Shown here piece by piece: positions 6,770 through 14,796 of a stretch of DNA of 21,333 bases (within the stretch, counting starts at the first letter, position 1; each line of letters begins with the position of its first letter). The stretch comes from Pseudomonadota bacterium. Lineage in GTDB: Bacteria; Pseudomonadota; Gammaproteobacteria; Burkholderiales; Burkholderiaceae_C. A program made the translations under genes and the position numbers. The stretch is from NCBI GenBank assembly GCA_023460715.1, contig JAEWPH010000229.1:1-21333 (forward strand). Direction: 5' to 3'. The notes under the pieces were generated by a model. The model had not been told where the DNA came from. It did not search any database and saw only the letters and a program-made list of their open reading frames with translations.

Positions 6770-7225
6770 CTAGCGGAACTGCTTGCGCAAATGTGCCCGG
6801 TGGCGCGCGATGTGGGCCATCTGCGCCGGCGCGATGGAGCCGCCCAGGTCCTCCCCATCGCCGTTGAGCACCGCGTTGGCATGGGCCAGCGCGCGGGCCA
6901 CTACCTCCTGCTCGTCCAGGCCCTTCTGCGCCGCCAGGTCCAGCGCCACGCGGCGCATGGCGCGCTGGGCCAGCATCCACATGGCGCCGTAGCGGTCCCA
7001 GGCCAGGGCCGTCTCCTCAGCCTTCTCATGCTCGGCCAGGATGGCGCTGAGCGGTTTTTCCAGCACCTCCTGCAAGGCGTCGAGCCGCTCCTGCAGTGCC
7101 TGCACGCGCTCCTCCAGCCGATGCGTCTGCACAGCCTGCTCCACGGCCTCGGCCGGGTCGGCCGGCACGGGCACGCTGCCGTCAGGATTCATCTGGGCGA
7201 TGGTGAGGGAAGAGGCGATGGACAT
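6770..7225 (-). CDS. Hypothetical coiled-coil protein
   Basis: I do not recognise this 151-residue protein. Residues about 25-75 form a strongly predicted coiled coil ([20 protein letters not shown] and beyond). An Ala/Met-rich helical segment follows ([20 protein letters not shown]), then a short basic C-terminus ([12 protein letters not shown]). No signal peptide or membrane segment is clear. Codon use is typical of the GC-rich host, unlike the orphan gene 41 bp downstream on the same strand. The start is uncertain: neither ATG 7225 nor ATG 7192 (MNPDGSV) has a good ribosome-binding site. It is divergent from cca, with 112 bp between the starts. Confidence 0.65.
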   Translation of the reverse strand: MSIASSLTIAQMNPDGSVPVPADPAEAVEQAVQTHRLEERVQALQERLDALQEVLEKPLSAILAEHEKAEETALAWDRYGAMWMLAQRAMRRVALDLAAQKGLDEQEVVARALAHANAVLNGDGEDLGGSIAPAQMAHIARHRAHLRKQFR

Positions 7226-7325
7226 GGCGGCGAGCGCTGCGGCAAGGGTTGGACGCGCCGACTATAGAAGAGAAGAAGAACCGAAACGGACCGAACCCTA
7301 CGCCGCGCCGCATACCGGCCCTCGC

Positions 7326-7331
7326 TACACT
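7326..7331 (+). promoter_or_regulatory. Candidate -10 box of cca (leaderless?)
   Basis: TACACT ends 6 nt before the cca ATG at 7338. Transcription starting at the normal distance would begin at the start codon, giving a leaderless mRNA. This fits the absence of any purine-rich ribosome-binding site in the preceding 20 nt. No clear -35 box is seen. Confidence 0.3.
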
Positions 7332-7337
7332 GCCCGC

Positions 7338-8597
7338 ATGCAAATCTACATGGTCGGCGGCGCCGTGCGCGACAGGCTGCTGGGCCGCCCGGTGCACGAC
7401 CGCGACTGGGTGGTCGTCGGCGCCACCCCCGAAGACATGACCGCCCAAGGCTACCTGCCCGTGGGGCGCGACTTTCCCGTGTTCCTGCACCCGCAGACGC
7501 GGGAGGAATACGCGCTGGCGCGCACCGAGCGCAAGAGCGGGCGTGGCTACCGCGGGTTCGCCGTGCAGGCCTCGCCCGACGTCACGCTGGAGCAAGACCT
7601 CTCGCGCCGCGACCTCACCATCAATGCCATCGCCGCCAGCGCGGAGGCGGCAGACAGCGCGGCCGGCGCGCCGCAATTCATCGATCCCTATCACGGCGTG
7701 CGCGACATCGAAGCGCGCGTGCTGCGCCATGTGACCGACGCCTTCCGCGAGGACCCCGTGCGCATCCTGCGCCTAGCGCGCTTTGCCGCGCGCTTCACCG
7801 ACTTCAGCGTGGCCCCCGAGACGATGCAGCTCATGCGCGAGATGGTCGAGGACGGCGAGGTGGACCACCTCGTGCCCGAGCGCGTGTGGCAGGAGCTGGC
7901 GCGCGGGCTGATGGAAGAGCGGCCGTCCCGCATGTTCGAGGTGCTGCGCGAGTGCGGCGCGCTCGCCGTGCTGCTGCCCGAGGTGGCGCGCCTGTGGGGC
8001 GTGCCGCAGCGCGCCGAATACCACCCCGAGGTGGACACCGGCGTGCACCTGATGATGGTGCTGGACATGAGCGCCCGGCTGCAGGCCCCGCTCACCGTGC
8101 GCTTCGCCTGCCTGGCGCACGACCTGGGCAAGGGCACGACACCGGCCCATGTGCTGCCCCGCCACATCGGGCACGAAGAGCGCAGCGCGCGCCTGCTCAA
8201 GGGCGTGGCCGAGCGCCTGCGCGTGCCGGTGGACTGCCGCGAGACCGCCGACGTGGTGGCGCGCGAGCACGGCAACATCCACCGCAGCGGTGACCTGGGC
8301 GCCGCCGCCCTGGTGCGCCTGCTGGAGCGCTGCGACGCCTTCCGCAAGCCGGAGCGCTTCGGGCAGATCCTGCTGGCCTGCGAGTGCGACGCACGCGGCC
8401 GCCTGGGAATGGACGAGCAGCCTTACCCGCAGCGCCCCCGGCTGCAGGCCGCCCTGACCACGGCCAGCGCCGTGGACACCGCCGCCGTGGCCGCTGAGGC
8501 CCGTGCCCGCGGCGCCGAAGGTGCGGCCATTGGCCAGGCGATCCAGAAGGCGCGGGTGCGGGCACTGGAAACCGCCGCCAGCCCCGCAGCAGAGTGA
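7338..8597 (+). CDS. cca: CCA tRNA nucleotidyltransferase with HD domain
   Basis: This enzyme adds or repairs the CCA end of tRNAs. The 419-residue length matches the gammaproteobacterial/betaproteobacterial type with a C-terminal HD phosphohydrolase domain (E. coli Cca is about 412). The class II nucleotidyltransferase motifs are clear: [10 protein letters not shown] (7-16), the metal-binding HDRDW (Asp21 and Asp23) and [28 protein letters not shown] follows in the neck region. The HD motif is at His261/Asp262 in [12 protein letters not shown] chose ATG 7338 because [12 protein letters not shown] is the canonical N-terminus; the frame is open upstream to 7041, but that would cross the divergent gene. 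It is convergent with trxC, 25 bp apart. Confidence 0.96.
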   Translation: MQIYMVGGAVRDRLLGRPVHDRDWVVVGATPEDMTAQGYLPVGRDFPVFLHPQTREEYALARTERKSGRGYRGFAVQASPDVTLEQDLSRRDLTINAIAASAEAADSAAGAPQFIDPYHGVRDIEARVLRHVTDAFREDPVRILRLARFAARFTDFSVAPETMQLMREMVEDGEVDHLVPERVWQELARGLMEERPSRMFEVLRECGALAVLLPEVARLWGVPQRAEYHPEVDTGVHLMMVLDMSARLQAPLTVRFACLAHDLGKGTTPAHVLPRHIGHEERSARLLKGVAERLRVPVDCRETADVVAREHGNIHRSGDLGAAALVRLLERCDAFRKPERFGQILLACECDARGRLGMDEQPYPQRPRLQAALTTASAVDTAAVAAEARARGAEGAAIGQAIQKARVRALETAASPAAE

Positions 8598-8601
8598 CTG
8601 A

Positions 8602-8617
8602 CCGGCCGAACGGCCGG
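8602..8617. terminator. Hairpin between convergent cca and trxC
   Basis: CCGGCC (8602-8607) pairs with GGCCGG (8612-8617) around the loop GAAC. It fills most of the 25-bp gap between the two stop codons and would form on transcripts from both sides, so it may act as a bidirectional terminator. It lacks a U-tract on either strand, which lowers confidence. Confidence 0.45.
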
Positions 8618-8622
8618 ACCGT

Positions 8623-9063
8623 TCAGCCCGCCAGAGCGCCTTGCACCCAGCGCACGATGTCCGCCGCGCCCATGGCGCCCGAGGTGCGCGCCACCTCGCG
8701 GCCGCCGCGGAACAACGCCATCGTCGGAATGCTGCGGATGGCATGGCGGGCCCCCAGCGTGGGGTGCGCCTCCGTGTCCAGCTTGGCCACGCGCACCTGC
8801 GGCTCCAGTGCCTGGGCGGCCTGTGCATAGGCGGGCGCCATCATCCGGCACGGCCCGCACCACGGTGCCCAGAAGTCCACCAGCACGGGAATGTGGTTGC
8901 GCTGGAGGTGCTTGTCGAAGGACGCCGCATCCAGTTCCGCGGGCGCGCCGGTGAACAACGGCCTGTGGCAGCTGCCGCAGTCCGGCGCCTGGCCGAGCTG
9001 GGCACTCTGCACGCGGTTGGTGGTGTGGCAATGGGGGCAGACGATGTGCAGGGCTTCGGTCAT
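8623..9063 (-). CDS. trxC: Thioredoxin 2 (TrxC), zinc-binding
   Basis: This cytoplasmic disulfide reductase of 146 residues has the two-part layout of TrxC. An N-terminal zinc finger has Cys9/Cys12 (CPHC) and Cys29/Cys32 (CGSC). A thioredoxin domain follows with the active site FWAPWCGPC (Cys69 and Cys72) and the cis-proline P113 in SIPTM. E. coli TrxC is 139 residues and its zinc site tunes redox behaviour; in enterobacteria it belongs to the OxyR regulon, but I see no evidence for that here. A sigma-70-like promoter lies upstream at 9100-9128. No clear ribosome-binding site is seen before the ATG. Confidence 0.95.
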   Translation of the reverse strand: MTEALHIVCPHCHTTNRVQSAQLGQAPDCGSCHRPLFTGAPAELDAASFDKHLQRNHIPVLVDFWAPWCGPCRMMAPAYAQAAQALEPQVRVAKLDTEAHPTLGARHAIRSIPTMALFRGGREVARTSGAMGAADIVRWVQGALAG

Positions 9064-9099
9064 GACAGGAGCGGCGCGACGACGAAAGGAAGTGGCTTG

Positions 9100-9128
9100 A
9101 ATATGTAGTCTCCAGAGGGCGTTTTCAA
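9100..9128 (-). promoter_or_regulatory. Candidate sigma-70 promoter of trxC
   Basis: On the minus strand TTGAAA (9123-9128) and CATATT (9100-9105) are separated by exactly 17 nt, 5 of 6 and 4 of 6 matches to the -35 and -10 consensus. This predicts a transcript start near 9093 and a leader of about 30 nt. The -35 box lies inside one copy of the 9-bp direct repeat GTTTTCAAG. Confidence 0.5.
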
Positions 9129-9172
9129 GGCGCCTACAGGGCAGCGGGCAGGTCGCCTACAGTGTTTTCAAG
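9121..9172. repeat. Interleaved direct repeats between trxC and otsB
   Basis: Two exact 9-bp words each occur twice: GTTTTCAAG at 9121-9129 and 9164-9172, and CGCCTACAG at 9131-9139 and 9154-9162. They are arranged as word 1, word 2, word 2, word 1. The region is the shared upstream DNA of two divergent genes and could hold paired binding sites for a regulator of otsB or trxC. Confidence 0.55.
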
Positions 9173-9195
9173 CGCTTCTGCTAAGGTTCCAGCCA

Positions 9196-9954
9196 ATGCA
9201 AACCACCCCTTTGCTGACACCGCACCACGCCCTGTTTCTGGACTTCGACGGCACCCTCGCCGATATCGCCGCACAGCCGCACGCGGTGCACGTTCTCCCC
9301 GAAGTCGTCCCCACCCTGCAATCGCTGCACCACTACCTCGGCGGCGCGCTGGCGATCGTGACCGGCCGCACCGTGGCCGACATCGACCACTTCCTGGCCC
9401 CGCTGCAACTGCCGCTGGCCTGCGAGCACGGCGCGCAGTACCGCCTGGGCAACGGCCATGCCGGCGGTGTGCCCGCCCCCGACCTCACCCCCGTGCTGGA
9501 CGCGCTGCGCCCGCTGCTGGCGCTCTACCCGCAGCTCCTGCTGGAGCCCAAGAGCGCGGGGCTGGCACTGCACTACCGGCAGGCCGTCGAACTGGAGCCG
9601 CTGTGCCAGACGACCCTGGCACAGGCATTGCAACAGGTGCCCGGCATGGAGCTGATGCAAGGCAAATGCGTGCTGGAGGTCAAGCCCTCCGGCCCCAGCA
9701 AGGGGCGGGCGATCGGCGACTTCATGCGCCAGCCGCCGTTTGCCGGCCGCACGCCCCTCTTCGTGGGCGACGACGTGACCGACGAAGCCGGCTTTGCAGC
9801 CACGCAGGAACTGGGCGGCATGGGCGTGAAGGTGGGGCCCGGCGACACCCTGGCCATGGCCCGCTTCGAAAGCCCCGCCGCCGTGCGGGCCTGGCTGCAG
9901 CAGGCCGCCCTGCACCTCCACACCGTCCCCTCCAGCACGGGAATCGTTCCATGA
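9196..9954 (+). CDS. otsB: Trehalose-6-phosphate phosphatase
   Basis: This HAD-superfamily enzyme of 252 residues dephosphorylates trehalose-6-phosphate to trehalose. HAD motif I is FLDFDGTLA, with the nucleophile Asp16 and acid/base Asp18. Motif II lies in AIVTGRTVADID, and motif IV is FVGDDVTDEAGF with the Mg-binding aspartates. EVKPSGPSKGRAI carries the lysine region typical of OtsB. Length and motif spacing are normal. It heads a three-gene cluster: its TGA overlaps the ATG of the GH15 gene by 4 bp (ATGA), and otsA follows. A weak AAGG ribosome-binding site precedes the start. Trehalose synthesis of this type usually serves osmotic, desiccation or heat tolerance. Confidence 0.95.
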   Translation: MQTTPLLTPHHALFLDFDGTLADIAAQPHAVHVLPEVVPTLQSLHHYLGGALAIVTGRTVADIDHFLAPLQLPLACEHGAQYRLGNGHAGGVPAPDLTPVLDALRPLLALYPQLLLEPKSAGLALHYRQAVELEPLCQTTLAQALQQVPGMELMQGKCVLEVKPSGPSKGRAIGDFMRQPPFAGRTPLFVGDDVTDEAGFAATQELGGMGVKVGPGDTLAMARFESPAAVRAWLQQAALHLHTVPSSTGIVP

Positions 9955-11759
9955 CCGCCACCTCGTTCGGCCCGCCCGCTGCGCCCTCGCTTTCCCTGGG
10001 CATGATCGGCAACTGCGCCATCAGCGCCCTGGTGGATGCGCAGGCCCACATCGTCTGGTGCTGCCTGCCGCGCTTCGACGGCGACCCGGTCTTCAACGCC
10101 CTGCTGCAGCCGGGCGAGCAGGGCAGCCGCTTCGCCATCGAGCTGGAGAACCTGGCCGCGACGCAGCAGTGGTACGAGCCCAATACCGCCGTGCTGCGCA
10201 CGCTCCTCATCGACACAGAAGGCAACAGCATCGAGATCACGGACTTCGCGCCGCGCTTCTACGCCCGCTCGCGCTTCTTCCGGCCCATGACGCTGGTGCG
10301 CCGCGTGCGGCCCGTGAAGGGGGCGCCCCGCATCCGCGTGTCGCTGAACGTGCGCTTCGAATGGGGTCTGGCCGAGCCCACCATCACCCAGGGCAGCAAC
10401 CACATCCGCTACGTGGGCGAGCACCTGACGCTGCGCCTGAACACCGATGTGCCCGTGGCCTACGTGCTGTCCGGCCAGCCGTTCGTGGTGAGCCACGAGC
10501 ACAACTTCATGCTGGGCGCCGACGAGTCCCTGTCCACCGGCATCGCCGACACGGCGCGGCATTTCGAGCAGGAGACGGTGGCCTACTGGCGCCAGTGGAC
10601 GCAGCGCCTGGCGCTGCCGCTGGAGTGGCAGGAAGCGGTGATCCGCGCGGCCATCACGCTCAAGCTCTCGCTGTTCGAGGACACCGGCGCCATCGTGGCC
10701 GCCATGACCACCAGCATCCCCGAATCCGCCGACAGCGGCCGCAACTGGGACTACCGCTTCTGCTGGCTGCGCGATGCCTTCTTCGTGGTGCGCGCGCTGA
10801 ACAGCCTGTCCGAGACGGCCACCATGGAGGACTACCTGCGCTGGCTGTCCAACGTGGTGGTGGAGGCCGGCAGCGGCCACATCCAGCCGCTGTACGGCAT
10901 CGGCCTGGAGCGCGACCTGCCCGAGGCGCTGGTGCCGCAGCTGGCCGGCTACCGCGGCATGGGGCCGGTGCGCGTGGGCAACCAGGCGGCCGAGCATTTC
11001 CAGCACGACGTGTACGGCAACATCGTCCTGGGCGCCGCCCAGGCCTTCCACGACAAGCGCCTGCTGCACCCGGCGGGCGCCGCCGAGTTCGCCCGCATGG
11101 AGCTGATCGGCGAGCTGGCCGTGAAGGTCTACGGCCAGCCCGACGCCGGCATGTGGGAGCTGCGCACCCGCGCGCGCATCCACACCTCGTCCGCCCTGAT
11201 GAGCTGGGCCGCCTGCGACCGGCTGGCCAAGATCGCCCAGGCCCTGCACCTGACGGACCGCGAGCCGTACTGGCGCACCCATGCCGACCGCATGCGCACC
11301 GAGATCCTGGAACGCTCGTGGTGCGAGCGCCGCCAGGCCTTTGCCGAGAGCTTCGGCGGCCACGAGCTGGACGCCAGCGTGCTGCTGATGGCCGAGGTCG
11401 GCCTGATCGACCCGCGCGACCCGCGCTTCGTGAGCACAGTGGACGCCATGGAGGCCACGCTCTGCGACGGCCCCTACATGCGCCGCTACGAGGCAGCCGA
11501 CGACTTCGGCAAGCCCGACACAGCCTTCAACATCTGCGCGTTCTGGCGCATCGACGCGCTCGCACGCATCGGCCGCAAGCAGCAGGCGCGCGAGATCTTC
11601 GAGGCCATGCTGGCCGCACGCAACCCGCTGGGCCTGCTGTCGGAAGACACGCATGCCGAAACCGGCGAGATGTGGGGCAACTTTCCGCAAACCTACTCGA
11701 TGGTGGGCATCATCAATGCCGCCATGCGGCTGTCGGCGCCGTGGGACACGGTGATCTGA
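9951..11759 (+). CDS. Glycoside hydrolase family 15 protein (glucoamylase/trehalase-like)
   Basis: This 602-residue protein has the two-domain GH15 layout: an N-terminal beta-sandwich (about 15-215; begins SLSLGMIGNCAISALVDAQ) and an (alpha/alpha)6 barrel (about 225-595). Family motifs are GRNWDYRFCWLRDAFF (263-278), GMWELR with candidate general acid E403, and SEDTHAETGEMWGNFPQTYS (564-583), where the second catalytic glutamate should lie. GH15 enzymes release glucose from starch ends, isomaltose or trehalose. Its position inside an ots cluster makes a trehalase or trehalose-related glucosidase plausible, but this is inference. There is no signal peptide, so it acts in the cytoplasm. The ATG overlaps the otsB stop, so the two are translationally coupled. 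The same frame is open back to 9162 through otsB; that extension is not coding. Confidence 0.9.
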   Translation: MTATSFGPPAAPSLSLGMIGNCAISALVDAQAHIVWCCLPRFDGDPVFNALLQPGEQGSRFAIELENLAATQQWYEPNTAVLRTLLIDTEGNSIEITDFAPRFYARSRFFRPMTLVRRVRPVKGAPRIRVSLNVRFEWGLAEPTITQGSNHIRYVGEHLTLRLNTDVPVAYVLSGQPFVVSHEHNFMLGADESLSTGIADTARHFEQETVAYWRQWTQRLALPLEWQEAVIRAAITLKLSLFEDTGAIVAAMTTSIPESADSGRNWDYRFCWLRDAFFVVRALNSLSETATMEDYLRWLSNVVVEAGSGHIQPLYGIGLERDLPEALVPQLAGYRGMGPVRVGNQAAEHFQHDVYGNIVLGAAQAFHDKRLLHPAGAAEFARMELIGELAVKVYGQPDAGMWELRTRARIHTSSALMSWAACDRLAKIAQALHLTDREPYWRTHADRMRTEILERSWCERRQAFAESFGGHELDASVLLMAEVGLIDPRDPRFVSTVDAMEATLCDGPYMRRYEAADDFGKPDTAFNICAFWRIDALARIGRKQQAREIFEAMLAARNPLGLLSEDTHAETGEMWGNFPQTYSMVGIINAAMRLSAPWDTVI

Positions 11760-11790
11760 GCCCCGCCCTCGCCTTCCAAGGACTTCCGCC

Positions 11791-13188
11791 ATGAGCCGAC
11801 TCGTCGCCATCTCCAACCGCATCGCAGACCCCCGCAAACCCGCCGCCGGCGGCCTGGCCGTGGCCCTGGGCGAGACCCTGAGCCAGACCGGCGGCCTGTG
11901 GTTCGGCTGGAGCGGCACCGTCACCGAGGACGGCCTGCCCGGCGAGGGGACACTGCAGACCCGCCAGGCCGGCAATGTCACGCTGGCCACCGTGGACCTG
12001 TGCCGCGAAGACCACGACAACTACTACTACGGCTACAGCAACAGCGTGCTGTGGCCGGTGTTCCACTACCGGCTCGACCTGGCCGACTTCAACGCCAGCT
12101 ACATCGCAGGCTACCGCCGGGTGAACCAGATGTACGCCCGCAAGCTGCTGCCGCTGCTGCGCGACGACGACACCATCTGGGTGCACGACTACCACCTGAT
12201 TCCGCTGGCGGCCGAGCTGCGCGCGCTGGGCTGCAAGCAGCGCATCGGCTTCTTCCTGCACATTCCCGTGCCGCCGCCGCTGGTGATGGCGGCCATCCCG
12301 CAGCACGAATGGCTGATGCGCTCGTTCTTCGCCTATGACCTGGTCGGGCTGCAGAGCGAGGCCGACGTGGCCCACTTCACGCGCTACATGAGCAACGAGG
12401 CCGGCGCCGAGGACCTGGGCGGCCAGCGCCTGCGCGCCTTCGGCGCCACGGTGCGGGTGGGCGCGTTTCCCATCGGCATCGACGTGGACGAGTTCAGCCG
12501 GCTGACGCAGGCGCCCGAGGCCATGGACACCTTCGAGGGCATGCGCAACGAATACTCGCGCCGCCGCCTGCTCATGGGCATCGACCGGCTCGACTACTCC
12601 AAGGGCATTCCCCAGCGCGTGCGCGCCTTCCGCGAACTGCTCGCACGCTACCCCGAGAACCACCACAGCGCCACGCTGGTGATGATCGCCTCGCCCTCAC
12701 GCGACAGCGTGAACGCCTATGCCGACCTGCGCACCGAGCTGGAAGGCCTGTGCGGCGCCATCAACGGCGATTACGGCGAGCTGGACTGGATGCCGCTGCG
12801 CTACATCCACCGCACGGTGGCGCGCAAGCGCGTGCCCGGCCTGTGCCGGGCCGCCGCCGTGGGCCTGGTGACGCCGCTGCGCGACGGCATGAACCTGGTG
12901 GCCAAGGAATACGTGGTGGCGCAGGACCCGGAAGACCCCGGCGTGCTGGTGCTGTCGCGCTTCGCGGGCGCGGCGGAGCAGCTCAAGGAGGCCCTGCTCG
13001 TCAACCCGTACGACACGCAGGGCATGGCGGACTCCATCCAGACCGCATTGCGCATGCCGCTGGCCGAGCGCCAGCGGCGGCACCAGGCGCTGCTGCAGCA
13101 CATCCGCCAGTACGACGTGCACTGGTGGCGCAAGAGCTTCCTGGATGCGCTGCAAAACGACAGCGAGCTGCCGGACATCAGCCAGTGA
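11791..13188 (+). CDS. otsA: Trehalose-6-phosphate synthase
   Basis: This GT20 retaining glycosyltransferase joins UDP-glucose and glucose-6-phosphate into trehalose-6-phosphate. The 465-residue length matches E. coli OtsA (474). Key motifs are the N-terminal glycine loop (KPAAGGLAVAL, 16-26), WVHDYHLIPLA with His132/Asp133, FFLHIPVPPP (154-163), GIDRLDYSKGI with Arg266 and Lys271 (equivalents of E. coli Arg262 and Lys267), and LRDGMNLVAKEY with Asp365 and Glu373 for nucleotide-sugar binding. It starts 31 bp after the GH15 stop with AAGGA as ribosome-binding site and closes the operon. GGGGC/GCCCC (13200-13204/13211-13215) just downstream could help terminate it. Confidence 0.96.
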   Translation: MSRLVAISNRIADPRKPAAGGLAVALGETLSQTGGLWFGWSGTVTEDGLPGEGTLQTRQAGNVTLATVDLCREDHDNYYYGYSNSVLWPVFHYRLDLADFNASYIAGYRRVNQMYARKLLPLLRDDDTIWVHDYHLIPLAAELRALGCKQRIGFFLHIPVPPPLVMAAIPQHEWLMRSFFAYDLVGLQSEADVAHFTRYMSNEAGAEDLGGQRLRAFGATVRVGAFPIGIDVDEFSRLTQAPEAMDTFEGMRNEYSRRRLLMGIDRLDYSKGIPQRVRAFRELLARYPENHHSATLVMIASPSRDSVNAYADLRTELEGLCGAINGDYGELDWMPLRYIHRTVARKRVPGLCRAAAVGLVTPLRDGMNLVAKEYVVAQDPEDPGVLVLSRFAGAAEQLKEALLVNPYDTQGMADSIQTALRMPLAERQRRHQALLQHIRQYDVHWWRKSFLDALQNDSELPDISQ

Positions 13189-13356
13189 CCGGTGGGGCCG
13201 GGGCGGGGAAGCCCCAGCCAGCACCCCTATCGGCCCGCCTTCATCGCACCGGGGCGCGCACTCCGTCCATGTCTCGCGCCGAAGCAGAGCGGCGCGCAGC
13301 AGCCCGGGTGTGAACAGCGGACGCTATCCGATCCGCGCCAGGCGCCCTGCACCTTT

Positions 13357-13418
13357 ACTAAAAAAAAGGCCTCCAGCGCTTGATGGACAAGCGCAAGCAG
13401 CTACTCTATTGATAGCAT
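13357..13418 (+). repeat. Dispersed inverted repeat, copy B
   Basis: Arms GCGCTT (13376-13381) and AAGCGC (13389-13394) flank a 7-nt loop, with an A-run and GGCCTCCA on the left and AAGCAGCTACT on the right. It is the most complete of the three copies in this window. It lies in the 281-bp gap between convergent otsA and the ROK kinase, in which I see no gene; the rest of the gap is GC-rich with only a weak hairpin after otsA. Between convergent genes it may serve as a transcript-end structure: the A-run (13360-13367) would be a U-tract for a transcript read from the minus strand. Confidence 0.7.
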
Positions 13419-13469
13419 AAACCGTCAAAGCGTTGGCAGCGATGCACGCGGCGGCCCGCCGCATTCAGT

Positions 13470-14408
13470 TCAGTGCACCAGCGCCAGGGCCGCGTAGTCG
13501 CCCACCTTGTCGGCCAGCCCGGCCGGCACCAGGCGCACGCCTGCCGTCAGCGCCGGCAGGCGGCTGGACACCTCGTGCTGCAGCCGCGGCAGCAGCAGAT
13601 CCTGGTTGTGCCAGAACACGGCGCCGCCCAGGCTGATGCGCTGCAGGTCCATCAGCGCCACCAGGTTGTAGAGCATGCGGCCCAGCACGCGGCACAGCTC
13701 GTCGACCACGGCCAGCGCCGCAGGATCGCCCGCCGCGGCGGCCCGCATCAGCGCGGCCGCATCGGCCCAGCCGCCTTCCGAGAAGCGCCGCTGCACGGCG
13801 TTGCCCGCCACCAGGGCCTCCACATCGCCCCAGTTGCCGCAGCCGCACAGCAGTCCGATGGGATCGTCCGAGGCGAAGGTGTGGCCGGCGTGGCCGGCGT
13901 TGCCGTTCTTGCCGCGCAGCACGCGGCCATCCACGCACAGGCCGGCGCCCACGCCCGTGCTCCAGGTCACGTAGGCGCAGTGGTCCAGCCCCTGCAGCGC
14001 ACCCCAGATGCGCTCGGCCTCCAGGGCGGCGACGGCATCGTTCTCCACGCGCAGGCGGGCGAAGCGCTCGCGCAGCGGGGCCTCCAGCGGCACGGACACC
14101 CAATCGTTGCCCAGCCCGCGCCCCGGTCCGGCCATGCCGCCGCAGATGTTGGGGTTGCTGACTTCCACCAGCCCATCGGCGAACAGGAAAGGCCCGCACG
14201 ACGAGACCCCGGCCTGCGTCACGCTGGCCGGGTCCACGCCCAGGTCGGCGCACACCTCGTCCACCAGCCGCAGGATCTGCCGCGCCAGCGCACCGCGGTT
14301 GCCGGTGGTGGCAGTAGGTTCCGCGCGGCGGCCCACCGGCGGTGCGCCCGTGCCGTCCGCCAGGCTCACGGCCACCTTGGTGCCGCCCACGTCAATGCAT
14401 GCCTTCAT
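13470..14408 (-). CDS. ROK-family sugar kinase
   Basis: This 312-residue ROK protein phosphorylates a hexose or N-acetylhexosamine with ATP. The N-terminus MKACIDVGGTKVAVSL has the phosphate-binding DxGGTK motif, RVENDAVAALEAE holds the catalytic base Asp124, and STGVGAGL is the second ATP-binding loop. The zinc site appears altered: after His173/His176, Cys188 and Cys190 in LLCGCGNWGDVEA are followed by Asp195 where the family consensus CxCGxxGCxE has a third cysteine. There is no helix-turn-helix, so it is a kinase rather than a NagC-type repressor. The start could also be ATG 14414, two codons upstream; 14432 is less likely. The sugar specificity cannot be told. It stands alone, convergent with otsA. 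Confidence 0.85.
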   Translation of the reverse strand: MKACIDVGGTKVAVSLADGTGAPPVGRRAEPTATTGNRGALARQILRLVDEVCADLGVDPASVTQAGVSSCGPFLFADGLVEVSNPNICGGMAGPGRGLGNDWVSVPLEAPLRERFARLRVENDAVAALEAERIWGALQGLDHCAYVTWSTGVGAGLCVDGRVLRGKNGNAGHAGHTFASDDPIGLLCGCGNWGDVEALVAGNAVQRRFSEGGWADAAALMRAAAAGDPAALAVVDELCRVLGRMLYNLVALMDLQRISLGGAVFWHNQDLLLPRLQHEVSSRLPALTAGVRLVPAGLADKVGDYAALALVH

Positions 14409-14468
14409 CGTCATCTGCTCACGCGCCTCCACAGGAATGCCGCTATCGGGACGACGCGCCAGCCCCGT

Positions 14469-14663
14469 TCACACCCACTTCGCGATCAGGCTGGCGATGA
14501 AGCTCAGCAGCAGGGTGGAGGCCAGCGGCACGTCCCACTCGCGCCTGCCCAGGCGGAAACGGAAGTCCCCCGGCAGGCGCCCGAACCCCATGCGCCGCAG
14601 CAGCGGCGTCAGCCAGCTGATGAGCATGAGGGCCAGGAAGACGACGATAAACCAGCGCAGCAT
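14469..14663 (-). CDS. DUF2905 family small membrane protein
   Basis: This 64-residue protein has two membrane segments, MLRWFIVVFLALMLISWL (1-18) and LASTLLLSFIASLIAKW (47-63). The conserved cytoplasmic or periplasmic loop GRLPGDFRFRLGRREWDVP lies between them. The RLPGD-x-R pattern and the short second segment are diagnostic of DUF2905, a widespread family of unknown function. The frame continues upstream to 14873, but that part is Arg/Gly-rich and runs into the permease gene, so ATG 14663 is preferred. It lies 60 bp before the ROK kinase on the same strand. Confidence 0.85.
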   Translation of the reverse strand: MLRWFIVVFLALMLISWLTPLLRRMGFGRLPGDFRFRLGRREWDVPLASTLLLSFIASLIAKWV

Positions 14664-14796
14664 TCCGGCAGTGTAGGCCGGCCGCGTGTCTGCAGGGGCA
14701 AGAGCAGAAGCCCCGCGCGATGGACGTTCGCGGGAGGCGGCATTCCGAGGACCGCGAACTGGCGCCGCCATCCCCGCAGGCGTGTACTGCAACGCC

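Noticed and set aside
9573..12020. Minus-strand open frame of 815 residues
   Set aside because: It lies antisense to the GH15 gene and parts of otsB and otsA, all of which have clear catalytic motifs; its translation is low-complexity.
13960..14408. Calling the ROK protein a NagC/Mlc-type repressor
   Set aside because: The protein begins directly with the DxGGTK kinase motif and has no N-terminal DNA-binding domain.
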